This document shows, piece by piece, positions 33,665 through 43,499 of a DNA stretch of 64,000 bases. Position 1 is the stretch's first letter; each line of letters starts with the position of its first letter. Made by a program: the position numbers and the translations under genes. Where the stretch lies: contig KV748188.1 in assembly GCA_001692895.1 (NCBI GenBank), forward strand, positions 186,001-250,000. Reading direction: 5' to 3'. This DNA is from Cenococcum geophilum 1.58 (Eukaryota; Ascomycota; Dothideomycetes; Gloniales; Gloniaceae). The notes under the pieces were generated by a model. The model was not told the origin of the DNA. It ran no database searches and worked only from the letters and a program-made list of their open reading frames with translations.

Positions 33665-33890
33665 CATTGCGGATATTGTGACGGCTTGTATAAATGCCTC
33701 TGAACTAAAGCTTGTGGATTGCTATCTAATAAAGATACTAAGCTAAGGAGAAGAAAAGAAGGGGGTCGCTAGGATTATAGTAAATATATATAAAGGGGCA
33801 GCCGCTAAGGCGCTAGCGGTAAGCGAGCCAATTATAGGTTGGCAGAATTTGGTAGGTAACGCGCTCTAGCACCGTTATAGATATTTAATA
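33665..33890 (-). repeat. Dispersed repeat B, second reverse copy
   Basis: AAGCTTGTGGATTGCTATCT, GATACTAAGCTAAGGAGAAG, GGGGTCGCTA, GCTAAGGCGCTAGCGGTAAG and GGCAGAATTTGGTAGGTAAC, ending GCGCTCTAGCACCGTTATAG at about 33888. Same order as 32985-33400. Confidence 0.65.
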
Positions 33891-34545
33891 TCAATACGAA
33901 AAGTATTAATATTTAGTATATTAAATATTGAAGATTTTATATAAATATAGTAGTATTCTGCTATTTTATATAGTTAAATAAATAAAGTAGGGTATCTTAA
34001 CGACTAGCGCGTGCATATGCTGATTACGTAATTATAAGCAGTTAAAGGGTAAACCTTAAGTTAGAAGGTAGGAGAGTTCCTCCTTGATTTCTATAAGCTG
34101 CTTCGCTGGTATTTATATATAAGATAGGGTAGATTACCTAATAAGTCCTCTCTCGTCATGTAGAGGAGGTATTAAATTAGGTAGAGGTCTTAATTGAGGG
34201 GAAGCACTAAATTACTTATCTTGATACTTAGGTGCAGTATACCTTATTACGTGATTTTCCGTCAATAGGGTATACTATAAAAAGTAGTATAAGTAGTAGG
34301 TAGAAAATAGGTAGAGGATGTATAGGGGAGGGAAGAGAGGTAGGGGAAAGGTAGGGGAAGGGGGAAGGTAGGAAGGTATAACGTCTAAATGCCTGCGCAC
34401 GTCCTGTGTATGGATTATACTTTGAATTAAAGCGACGACAACGGGGGCAGGAGGATCAACACTTATATATACTAGAGTTTTCAGATTATATAGCTCGTAT
34501 ACCTAATTCTAAAATTGGATCTTGTTAGATTTATCTAAAAGAACT
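33891..34545. other. Gap with a G-rich tract
   Basis: No gene recognised. Bases 34325-34372 carry four or more runs of G (GGGGAGGG, AGGGG, AGGGG, AGGGGG) in a purine-only context. Confidence 0.4.
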
Positions 34546-34549
34546 TTAT

Positions 34550-34727
34550 AGTCACGTGACTAGAGGACCGTATAAAAGAACCCTACTTCAACCGGCGCTG
34601 CTCTTTTTCTCATTTCCCTTTCTCTAGCTTTAGATCCTCGTTTATAGATAATCTAATCGTATAGGCTTGCGCGTCTATCCTTACTATACTCGCGCCTTGA
34701 TTAACCAGTCGCTAATAATAGCTGCAC
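34550..34727 (+). repeat. LTR-2 copy, 3' part
   Basis: CACGTGAC, TATAAAA, CTTTCTCTAGCTTTAGATCC, TCGTTTATAGATAATC and GTCGCTAATA match 7610-7759. The upstream third is replaced by unrelated sequence, so the start is not fixed and no TSD is claimed. Confidence 0.6.
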
Positions 34728-34844
34728 ATAGTTTGCACTATCTAGTCACTTAAATAAACTGCCTTATCGCTTTTAGTACGTCTAGTAAGGGCCTTCTAAT
34801 CGATTTCACTACCGAGAAATTCTCATAGTATTAATTCTAACATC

Positions 34845-35105
34845 GTGCGAGCGCTATATTTAGCATTTATATCTTATATCTACACATCCGATCTTACTTT
34901 TAAGCTCGCGGCGTTAGCCTCCGGTTATTACTACCATCTTAGTTATAGACTACGTGGTTCCCACCAATTCGAGTTATCTATATTATTAACTATCTTAAAA
35001 GTTCCCCGGATCCCCATTCTTACCTATTATATTCCTTACCTTATACTTCTTAATTGCTTTTCTCTTTTTTTTCAAGTTATAGGCGAAATGATTCTACCTA
35101 TATAA
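34845..35105 (+). pseudogene. 86-codon stop-free frame, unrecognised
   Basis: A hydrophobic frame containing LAALASGYYYHLSY and LTYYIPYLILLNCFSLFFQV follows the LTR-2 piece. Its isoleucine/leucine/tyrosine excess may simply reflect AT-rich sequence. I cannot tell a real relic from chance; no family is recognised. Confidence 0.2.
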
Positions 35106-35229
35106 TATCTATAATTTATATTATATAATCCATTTAAAAATTCGAGTTATAGGCGGGTCGTATTAGAGGGATATAGGATAAAATAATAGAGTAATAACTA
35201 ATACCTAGACATTTAAAGGCGGACAGGCT

Positions 35230-35730
35230 AGCTCTTAGCACTTAGTAAATATATTTACACTATATATTCTAGAATATTAAGCTTTATCTAAGCGTTCTGC
35301 GCAATAACCGTTTGGTTTTTTATCGCATAGAGAGTCTCCGGCCCTTAGGTATAGGCGAAACAAATAATATAAAAATCCTTGCTCTATAAGGTCCCGTTAA
35401 ACTAAATTTAGAAACCTATTATAGCTGTCTAGCTATCGTAAGTTGGTACTATTTAGTTGACCTCTAGGGAGGTAAGGTTATTATAAATAAGGTAAGACCC
35501 TCCGGCGCATTTATTAACGCTAAAGGGGAACTATTAGTTGTATATATTAACTAAGGCAGCATTATAGTCGCCAAGCTGCGGAAGGCCGGGTATAGTATAG
35601 CTGTTAATAGGACTTATATTTATAGTGATAATCGGGGTAGTAGTAGCGGAAGGAAGAAGGGAGATAATGGGGAGGATAATGATGGATATATATATGTTAA
35701 TGTTATAATTTATTTTAATTTCTTAATAGA
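35230..35730 (+). pseudogene. Unrecognised coding relic
   Basis: One plus frame is readable with RIP-type stops: LRNNRLVFYRIESLRPLGIG, ETNNIKILAL, KLNLETYYSCLAIVSWYYLV, GGKVIINKVRPSGAFINAKG, ELLVVYIN and GSIIVAKLRKAGYSIAVNRT, then an acidic stretch SSSGRKKGDNGEDNDGYIY. Many Asn may be former Asp (G to A). Family unknown. It sits between a forward LTR-2 piece (34550-34727) and a reverse one (35935-36181). Confidence 0.4.
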
Positions 35731-35934
35731 ACTTATTTGGCTATTATATAATAGTTATCCTTAGTAAAGAACTTAGAAATTATTATAGAGCATATTATAA
35801 CCGGAGGGGATAGGAGCGCTTAAATACGGAGCTAGAGTTAGGGATCTTTAGTCAAGCTAACAAAGTGGTAGTTTTTGCCGTGACAAATTTACGGTATCCA
35901 GTGTGATAGCGCTAGGGCACATTACCTGCCAAAT

Positions 35935-36181
35935 TAAGTATAGTAAGAAGGACGCATACAAGCCTATATAATTGGATTATCTATAAACGAGGATCTAAAG
36001 CTAGAGAAAGAAAAGGAGAATAGCAGTGCCGCTTAAGGTTTTATGCGGCCCTTAAGTCACATAACTGCAACTATTTAAAACTGTCTGCAACTGTCTAAAA
36101 CTATCTATAACTGTCTATAACTGTGTAAAACTATCTACAATTGTCCACCACAATCTACTGTTTTCCACCAGCGCCGTAATA
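35935..36181 (-). repeat. LTR-2 copy, 3'-truncated, with clear U3 subrepeats
   Basis: Reading the minus strand: starts TATTACGGCGCTGGTGG at 36181, followed by six or more short units of the type ACAGTTATAGAC / ACAGTTGCAG, then TATGTGACTTAAGGG, GCATAAAACC, CTTTAGATCCTCGTTTATAG and AAGCCTATATAATTGG on the plus side. The last 30 bases of the LTR are missing at 35935. A separate end fragment (TATTAGCGACTTAGTCAATC) lies at 36434-36463. Confidence 0.7.
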
Positions 36182-36589
36182 TAATTAATTTAATTACTTT
36201 CTAAACTATAAGTATATAGAGTTTGCTTTAGTATATATAGCGGTTATAACAGCGCTGTGTTACGGGATCTAATAAGCCTTTGCAATACTTATTACCTCCC
36301 TTATACTAAATTTACCACTACTCTAGCTTCCTTTATACTTTATATTAGGCTTTCTTAGTAGGCTTTTAAACTATAAGGGCGTCCTTCTTAGTGGTGGCTC
36401 TATTATATTTATATCCGCCAAATTACTAAGGCGTTAAATATTAGCGACTTAGTCAATCGAGGCATTTGACCAGTCTATAGATATTAGCGCTCTGTTAATG
36501 CTTACTATAGATAGTAGAATCCTAAACTTGTCCTATAAGACCGCTATCTCCTACTTACTAGTAATAGCGGGGTAAATTTTCCAATACAA

Positions 36590-37165
36590 TTGCATTTTAA
36601 TTGAGTATATTTAGGAGGTAGTTATACCTTTTAGCTAGGTAGGTATTAAGACAAATAATATAAGCTAGCTGGTAGGTAGAAATACAGAACTATATAAGTG
36701 ATCTCTTTTATTTAAGGTGGCTCTTAAGGATCTATATATATATAAGGAAGATATAGGTAATAGAGATATATACTAAGACATACGAAATATAAGGGTAAGT
36801 ACTAGGATAATCTTATATAGGGTACTAGGTATTAAAGACAATTATAAGACGATTTAAAGTATATCTAATTTAGGCCAATAGCTACTTCCGTAGCTAATAA
36901 TACCTACTAACTTTATTATAAGATATATTTAATATAAAAACTGGACTTTCCGATACTTAGCTTTTTCATCTTTAAGTAATGGCTTTTACGTATAAATATC
37001 CAAAGTGTGCTATAAAAAAGATCGGGTTTAAAAGCTAGAAATTATTAAACGACTATATTAAGAAGGATTTTATTACTAATATCCAATATATAAAGGAAAT
37101 CAAGTCCGCTTCCAAAACTAGAAATTACTAAGCTAGTATATTATAAAGAAATATACCTTTAAAGA
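36590..37165 (-). repeat. Repeat D, reverse copy, with a MITE-M-like fragment inside
   Basis: 36900-37165 is the reverse complement of 10000-10270 (CTTTTACGTATAAATATCC, GATCGGGTTTAAAAGC, CCAAAACTAGAAATTAC, TATATTATAAAGAAATATAC). 36590-36625 matches 10285-10320 in reverse (TATATTTAGGAGGTAGTTAT). Between them, 36690-36790 carries GGTGGCTCTTAAGG and TATATATATAAGGAAG like the MITE end at 49172, so the repeat appears interrupted by a MITE-M relative. Confidence 0.55.
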
Positions 37166-37211
37166 GCTAGTCACAGTGATAAAATTAAACTAGGTTAATT
37201 TAGGAGCTCTA

Positions 37212-37437
37212 TATTAGCGACTTAGTTAATTAAGGCATAAGCACGATAAGAAGGACGCATATAAGCCTATATAATTGAATTGTCTATAAACGAGGATCTA
37301 AAGCTAGAGAAAGGAAAGGAGAAGAAGGGCAGTGTTGCTTAAAGTCTTATATAGTCCTTAAGTTACGTAAGCTTATGTAACTCTGCGTCTACTATAACGT
37401 CTACTATAATCTACCGTTTTCTACTAGCGCCGTAACA
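37212..37437 (-). mobile_element. Solo LTR, family LTR-2, with 5-bp TSD (ctcta)
   Basis: 226 bp. Plus-strand ends are TATTAGCGACTTAG and CTAGCGCCGTAACA, i.e. TGTTACGGCGC...GTCGCTAATA on the minus strand. CTCTA flanks it at 37207-37211 and 37438-37442. Inside are the same blocks as the copy at 7525-7759 (AAGCCTATATAATTGAATTG, AAACGAGGATCTAAAGCTAG). The U3 is shorter than in the 35935-36181 copy. Confidence 0.85.
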
Positions 37438-37479
37438 CTCTATAATAGAGGCGTATTTTGACTAAACTAAATCCTATCG

Positions 37480-38745
37480 ATTTGGTTAGTTAGATAGAGT
37501 GGATTTAAAGCTATAGAGCTCTTAGAGCTCCAATTCTCTAACCCAATTTAGTAGGTATAATAAAAGGATAGAGCTAATCAGCAACGTCAAAGCAATGAAT
37601 TCTATCTTTATTCTCTATATAGCTGTGAGAGCTAAGCGGTTGTGGGAGCTATATAATAGTAGGAGCTCGGAATCGTAGGAGTAGCTTAATTGTAAGAGGT
37701 AATCGTGATTTAACCGTAGATACGTAACTAGCACTTATTTTAGGTTAGCGTAAGCATAATAGGACTTTTCTTGCAGTATACTGCTCGCGCTTACCTAGGC
37801 AAGACTTAAAGCGACTTTTCGCGGCCGCCATTTTTCACTATAGCTATTAGCAAGCCGTTCTTTGCCGGCGTCATGCCGCTACTCTAGTATCGCCTAGCAT
37901 ATTGCGTTCCTAAAAGCTAAGCTATTATTAATCGGTTCCTTATAACCCTTTGCCAGTGTTCCCTCCTTTATATACGCATATAATTCCGCATTCCTTCCTC
38001 TAGCTCTATCTACCTGGTCAGCTCTATTATAGAGGATATTTTCCGCCCTTTTTCTCACCATTAGCTAGGACAGCTGCTTATTACTTCGCCTTCCCCCTTA
38101 CATCTACTTCTTAATTATTTTAGACGTGGCTTACCGGCCACCAGGCTTGTTATTCCTCTATATAACCCACCACTAGACTTAACCGGCGTTACAAATTAGC
38201 CTCGTCCTAGTTTAGCTGCATTACTTATTTAATTTTTACTTATTTACTCCCCACTGTCATAGGGTAAATAATTAACTAGCATTACCAGGGTACGGCCTTA
38301 TTTGTTTTTATCCTGTTATACTCTCTATCTGCCATCCACTAGGCTTTCTATAAGACTTTCCTTCACTTCTATATTGCAGCTATGTCTCTCGCGGTTGTTG
38401 TAGTATATATTTTCTTAAGCATCTCAATTCCGCCGAAGGTCTGTTTAAGCGGGAAATTTCGCGCCACGACCTGGCGGTATATCCGCAGTGTTATCCACTT
38501 CTTTCTCTAATCCTAGATAGTAAAGTGGCAATTTATAGGTTTATTAAGCCCCTTAGCTACGCTCGATTTATTACCTAAGCGTAGTTCCGTATAACGCATT
38601 TAAGAAGCTGCGGTCTCCTATACCTAGTGATCTTTTCAGACTAAAGCTAATATAGAGCTCTAGAATGGACTAAGGCTTACCCTAAAGTAGATCTAAGGTA
38701 GTAGAGCTCTTAGAGCTCCAAACCCTATACCTAATTAGGAGGGAG
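37480..38745. repeat. Pair of direct repeats rich in GAGCTC, about 1.15 kb apart
   Basis: GTGGATTTAAAGC..TAGAGCTC at 37499 and GTAGATCTAAGG..TAGAGCTC at 38686 both continue TTAGAGCTCCAA. Related GAGCTC-bearing pieces lie at 48490-48560 (inverted) and 50000-50035. Could be terminal repeats of a small retroelement or dispersed copies of one repeat; no TSD was found. Confidence 0.3.
37680..37880 (+). repeat. Repeat E, copy 1
   Basis: Direct repeat of 55094-55375: AGCTTAAT, GAGGTAATCGTGATT, TAGCACTTATTTTAGGTTAG, CGTAAGCATAATAGGA, CTTACCTAGGCAAGACTTAA, AGCGACTTTTCGC and AGCAAGCCGTTCTTTGCC. Differences are mostly transitions. No coding content recognised. Confidence 0.65.
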
Positions 38746-38749
38746 GAAA

Positions 38750-39530
38750 GGACATTATATTATTAGTGCGTAGAATTAGCCAATTAGGGGCTTACGTAAT
38801 AGCTTAGCGCTTTTAATAGCTAGTATTAGCCACTAAATCTAGAACATCTAGTCACACCTTAGCCCTTACGTCCTCGCCATTACCCTTTTTACCTCCCCCT
38901 CCCTTAGTATCACCACTTACCCTTTTAGTGTTGTTCCTCGCTAATTAATATAGAACGATTCTTCCTATCTATACACCTACCTTAGATAATATCCTTACTC
39001 CTAAAGAAATTAGCCCGAATGAAACTAACGCGCTAAGGAAAGTAGAGGAGTTTAAGCTAAACGGTAAGTAGTATTATTGGTATTATACCTTAACAAAGGC
39101 GCCTAAAAATCTAAAATGTGAACGTTACCAATATAGCGTAAGCGTAAGGAGGGGTTATTAGAGGTACAGTTCGCCGCTATTAAGGCGATTATTAATTAAG
39201 GCGATAATATTAATGACGTATTTATAGTATATATTTGCTTTAGAGCTCCAGCTTTTAATAGGCTAGTAGAGTGGATTTAAGCCCAGATCCAGTCCAGTCT
39301 AATTTAAAAAGATCACTGCCTATGCCTAGGACTTATTTGGCTTAAACGATAGATCTTCCCACTAATTAGTTTCTGCAACGATGCAATACCTATCCCTCTC
39401 GTAAGGCTTTTAAGTAGCGACTAATAAAAATGGATCTATACGTCCTGCTAGCACGGGCGGCCTTACTAAATAGTTTAGGTACTAGCATACAAAATGGACA
39501 CTCTAGCCCGCCGCCGGGTACAGTAATAGC
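38750..39530. other. Gap, unrecognised sequence
   Basis: A plus frame near 39060-39160 reads YYWYYTLTKAPKNLKCERYQ, possibly a short Cys-containing relic, but no family is identifiable. Confidence 0.25.
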
Positions 39531-39950
39531 AATAATTAGTTAATTAGTTATATTGATTATAATTATAATATAATTATAACTAATATAATTAGAATTAAGG
39601 TCCTAATTATATTATATTAATATAATTATATAATTACCTAGGGTAAGAAGGGAAGGAAGTAATAATAGAGCTTAGGTAGTAAGCGGTAGGCTAGTTAATT
39701 TGGCGATTATCAGTAAATATACCGCGGTACTTCTAAAACGCGAGGGGGGTACCAGAATATATACAAATAAAGGCCGTACGCGCTCTTAAGGCCCTCTACT
39801 ACATCGAAAATCTCACTAACTCCTATACTAGGTATTAAGGTATAATTATATAATCAATGTAATCAATTAGAATTAGAGTTAGTGATTATATAATAATCAA
39901 AATTAGGTCAGTAATTATAATTATTTAATTATTGCCATTACTGGCTAGGT
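39531..39950. repeat. Two TAATTA/ATATAATTA-rich blocks with palindromic character
   Basis: 39531-39645 and 39840-39945 consist almost only of A and T, built of TAATTATAT and ATAATTA words; the first is roughly symmetrical about GGTCC near 39600. Between them lies ordinary sequence with GC clusters (ACCGCGGTAC near 39720). Confidence 0.6.
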
Positions 39951-40169
39951 ATATTGTATTTAAGCTAGCCACTTATCACTTATTAACGCAGCCAACTCTT
40001 CTACCATTTCTACTCCATTTCTTAACCTGTTTATATTTACGTAGCAAATAACGCGGCATACTCCTAAGCAAACTTATTTACTGGCTAAATATAATACCTA
40101 TCGGCTAAGGAAACGCACCTAAGGAGATAGATCGTCCGCTACTTAACCTATTATCATTAATAAGTCTCC

Positions 40170-41095
40170 TACTAAAGTGGCGGTGGATAACAAAACTATA
40201 ACGGTGGAATACTTTCTTATCTTTTTGGAGTATAAAAAGGTTACTATTACTCCAAATAGCTCCGCAATAAGTAGACAACTTCGGGAGCTTACTATAGAAA
40301 CTTAGAAAGTAAACGCTAAAGGGATTCGTCTTAGTTTTAATGGTAAAGAACTTATTAATAATAATATACTACTTATATTTAAAGGAATAAGGCTAAAATC
40401 GGCAATTACTTGTTCGCTTAAGATGCACAAATATATTATTTATAGTAATAATATTGGCTACCTAGATTGGCTAATAATTGGAATAACATAGAACTATAGC
40501 CACAAATCCGCTACTTGTAAGACTTACTTACAGAACTAAATAGGTATATATCTTAACCGCAATAATTAGGATAACATCCCATGTCCGGAAGATGGCTATA
40601 GAGAGATGCTATAGTACGCTGACGTTAAACGTTTTGTAAGCTTAGAGGAATTCGTTAGGTAATATAAAAGCCTTTATAGATAAGAACTACAGCTCCTAAC
40701 GAAATTGCCTTATTTAGGTACGATTTTCTCTCCTCTAGATTTACATTAAACGCGATTCTAAACTTCCGCTAGTGCATTGCGCCTAGTTATAATGGCGGCC
40801 ATATCTATAATCTAGGCCTAGATAAAGGCTATATATTTACTTATATTAAATGCGGCTTTAAGACCTATACGACTTGCTAGCGCGCTTAGTATAAAGGTAA
40901 AACTTATAAACAGTATAAAACTCATATAGTTGTATAAGATACGTTTAATGCGGCGTTAAAGGTAAAGATTATATCTATGGCTAAGGAATGCCCTAGTTAT
41001 AAGAGTAAGATTAAGAAGAACGGTGGGTGTGATTATATAACCTATAAGTCGTTGCCCCCTTAATTTAATTTAAAGTCGACATACTTACTATAGGG
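40170..41095 (+). pseudogene. RBR (RING-IBR-RING) E3 ubiquitin ligase relic with N-terminal ubiquitin-like stretch
   Basis: Family role: RBR ligases take ubiquitin onto a RING2 cysteine and pass it to substrates. N-terminal part: GIRLSFNGKELINNNIL followed by IFKGI, similar to a ubiquitin-like domain. RING1: NYSHKSATCKTYLQN (family CxHESATCxxCLQ), then NIPCPEDGYREML.YADVKR and FVSLEEFVR.YKSLYR. IBR: IFTYIKCGFKTYTTC near 40834-40880, then YKGKTYKQYKTHIVV, ISMAKECPSYKSKIKKNGGC and DYITYKSLPP. Several zinc Cys/His now read Tyr (TGC or CAC to TAC). RING2 is not readable beyond about 41095. The order matches fungal RBR proteins. Confidence 0.72.
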
Positions 41096-41489
41096 AAAGG
41101 TAGGAAATGTCACTACTAATTCTACTAGCTCTGCTTCGCTAATTATAAAGATATTTATAGATAAGGCAATACAGCGTATTGTGCCAGCTGTAAATATTAT
41201 AGCAATAATATTATTAACCGACTCCATTAAGACAGAAACTTAATTAGCAGGTATTACTTAGTATAATAATTATATCTATTAGTATCTTTGTAATTTCCCT
41301 ATAATACAATAATCTCACGTAACTGTAAATGAAGGAAATTAATCCGGCTAGTTATTTCTACTTGGGATACCCTAATTAACACGATAGCCTTTAGGAGATG
41401 TAGAATCCTTAGCTGCGGCTATTAGAATATTAGTACTTCTATATTCTTAATCTACAGGAACTCCTAAATTTCTCTTCCTATCTACTCCT
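41096..41489. other. Gap without identified gene
   Basis: Probably the 3' part and flank of the RBR relic; no domain readable. Confidence 0.3.
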
Positions 41490-41875
41490 TTTGTTAGCAA
41501 TAATTATAGGGTTTTTAAAATATCAGCTGCGATAAGTAAGGAACTTTTCGAGTATATATACTATGGCCATTCTAGTTTTTACTGGTTTTAGGGAGAAATA
41601 TACAACGATCCTTTAACGGCCTTAGTAATTTTAAATACACCATCTAATAGGTCTCCTATATTCATCCTTACCAACTAATACAGCGCAATAGCCGCCCTCC
41701 TCAAAAATATAGTAGTCTTTAGCGCCATTAAGAAGCGTAAAATTAATGCTATATATAGGAAGAAGATTTTCTCGTTCCGTGGTTGGCCCTTTTATGCCGA
41801 TAAAAGCCGAAGATTAAAGAGTTCCTATCTTAAAATCTATGGCTTCCTAGAAAGAATAAAATAGCTATAGCTTCT
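41490..41875 (+). pseudogene. Unrecognised coding relic
   Basis: A plus frame with only two or three RIP-type stops reads FKISAAISKELFEYIYYGHS, SFYWF.GEIYNDPLTALVIL, NTPSNRSPIFILTN.YSAIA, ALLKNIVVFSAIKKRKINAI and FSFRGWPFYADKSRRLKSSY, ending GFLERIK. This is clearly former coding sequence of about 130 residues, but I do not recognise the family. Another readable plus frame follows near 42060-42330 (NFIIAYLSHSGDLKTYAHIV). Confidence 0.45.
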
Positions 41876-42423
41876 CCTACCCATATATAAAGAGCCCTTT
41901 TATATTTCTTAGGGTATATTCTACTCAATAAAGTAAAACATCTTAAATATCCAACACAATTCCTAACTTAAAAACTACCTCCTTATTACCCTCTTCGTAC
42001 TTATAAGGTTGCAGATATTAAAAAAAAAGTTTTCTCTTAAATCAAATATCTCCTTTCATATCTTTAGCAATAAGCATTATATAAGGTTTATATAATCGAC
42101 TAATAGTAGGGCTGTAGTAGGAATCTAAACAAGATCTAATAAGGAGAGGATGTGTATTAAATTTTATAATAGCTTATTTAAGCCATTCCGGAGATTTAAA
42201 GACATACGCCCATATAGTTATATGCAAAGTAAGGGAATCTTTTATACCATTATTTGCTATAACTCCGTTAATGTATTATAGTACGTAGGATGCTTAAATA
42301 ATATATAGAGCGAAAATATCTTAGCTACCAGAAGATATAGTAAGGAGTGCTAAAAATAGGGGTATAGAAAATAGGGGTTTAGAAATATAATTAGAGGTAA
42401 GCATATAATGGAGGCTCTTAACC

Positions 42424-42596
42424 TGTCACGTAACTCGTATTAAGCTGTTCATTGATGAAATAGGTTGATTGATTAATAATCTTATAGATATCTTAATTAA
42501 CCTTAGACCTAGGGCCCTCAGGCTTAGATAAAGAGGTTTACAATACACGTAACTCGTACACGGTCTACGCCTCTAGAGAATACAGATTATCTAACA
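42424..42596 (-). repeat. copia 3' LTR
   Basis: 173 bp, plus-strand TGTCACGTAACTCG to ATTATCTAACA. Against the other LTR it has 13 differences, all transitions and no gaps, mostly CA/TA or TG/TA. Confidence 0.95.
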
Positions 42597-42609
42597 CACC
42601 CCCTTAGCT
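42597..42609 (-). other. Polypurine tract of the copia element
   Basis: On the minus strand CTAAGGGGGTG lies directly before the 3' LTR start TGTTAGATAATC, where the plus-strand DNA primer is expected. Confidence 0.6.
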
Positions 42610-42629
42610 TCAAGCTCTTTGAGGTCAAA

Positions 42630-42760
42630 GCTAACCACCTTCCTGCCAAATTCTGCCAACTTCTACCAACCAATTAGGATTTTCCATGCCCGGCATGGAA
42701 AATCGCTATTAGCTTGCTTACGGCTAGCGCCTTAGCAACCCTTCTCGTGCTCGTTAATGT
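42630..42760 (+). repeat. Repeat B-like segment inside the copia 3' region, with hairpin
   Basis: CTTCCTGCCAAATTCTGCC, CCAATTAGGATTTTCC, AAAATCGCTATTAGCTTGCT and GGCTAGCGCCTTAGCAACCC match repeat B (57840-57980). At 42679-42703 lies a hairpin with perfect 12-bp arms ATTTTCCATGCC / GGCATGGAAAAT and one central base. Either repeat B was inserted in the ancestral copia or both share a terminal module. Confidence 0.6.
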
Positions 42761-42949
42761 ATTAATTGAACCATAATCTCATCTAAATCCTTCCGTCTTG
42801 CTCTAATACTATCCCTTAGGTCCTCTAGTTGCTTCTCCTTATTTAGCCGCTCCTTAATATCCACTATTCCGATTATATTAACGAAGCTTTAAAACCTCTA
42901 CTTGGGCAGAGCCTTCGTAAGTCCATTGGCGATCATCTCCTTCGTCACT

Positions 42950-43350
42950 ATCTATTAAAATCGTACTCGTCTTATTGCGTATTCCTAACGTAGCTAGTGT
43001 CAATGGATGTTAACGTGTTAGAGCTTTATAATTAGCTTTGCCGTGTCTTCTATAATTAGTTAGAGCGTCTAGGTGTTGTCACATTTAATAATTAAGGGCT
43101 CGTTCAGGTATAACGTTATTGCTTTAAACAACCTGCTAATAAAGATAGCTTCCTTTACTGTCTGTAATAGGGCTAATAACTCGGCTTCTATGCTCAATAT
43201 TATAACCGTACCCTACTTATTTGCTCTCTAGGCGATCGGCCCCCTAAATAGCTTCATAATATATCCTTGCGAGCTCTTTCTGTCGACGGAGTTGTCCGCA
43301 AATAATGCGTCGCTAGCACAGATAAATGATTGCGCACCGTCTCTTCCGTC
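42950..43350 (-). pseudogene. copia RNase H domain
   Basis: Degrades the RNA strand of the RNA/DNA hybrid. Minus strand: FICASDALFADNSVDRKSSQ followed by GYIMKLFRGPIA.RANKQGT, then LSIEAELLALLQTVKEAIFI and LIIKCDNT.TL. The ASDASFAD, DRKSSQGY, STEAE and CDNT blocks in this order are the Ty1/copia RNase H signature. Confidence 0.85.
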
Positions 43351-43499
43351 GTCTCGTCCTTTGTCGCGTATTCCTTTATCTCTCCCTCTACCATTTATTC
43401 CTTCCTCATCTCCTCTATAGCAGATTGCTCTGCTTCTCGTGCTATATAGGTACTGGATAACTCTATCTACCGCTCAATAATGCTCTTAGCTTAGGTTCT

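Noticed and set aside
34550-36181. A DNA transposon with LTR-2 as terminal inverted repeats
   Set aside because: Both LTR-2 pieces are truncated at different points and exact solo LTRs with 5-bp TSDs exist elsewhere, so opposed LTR copies explain it better.
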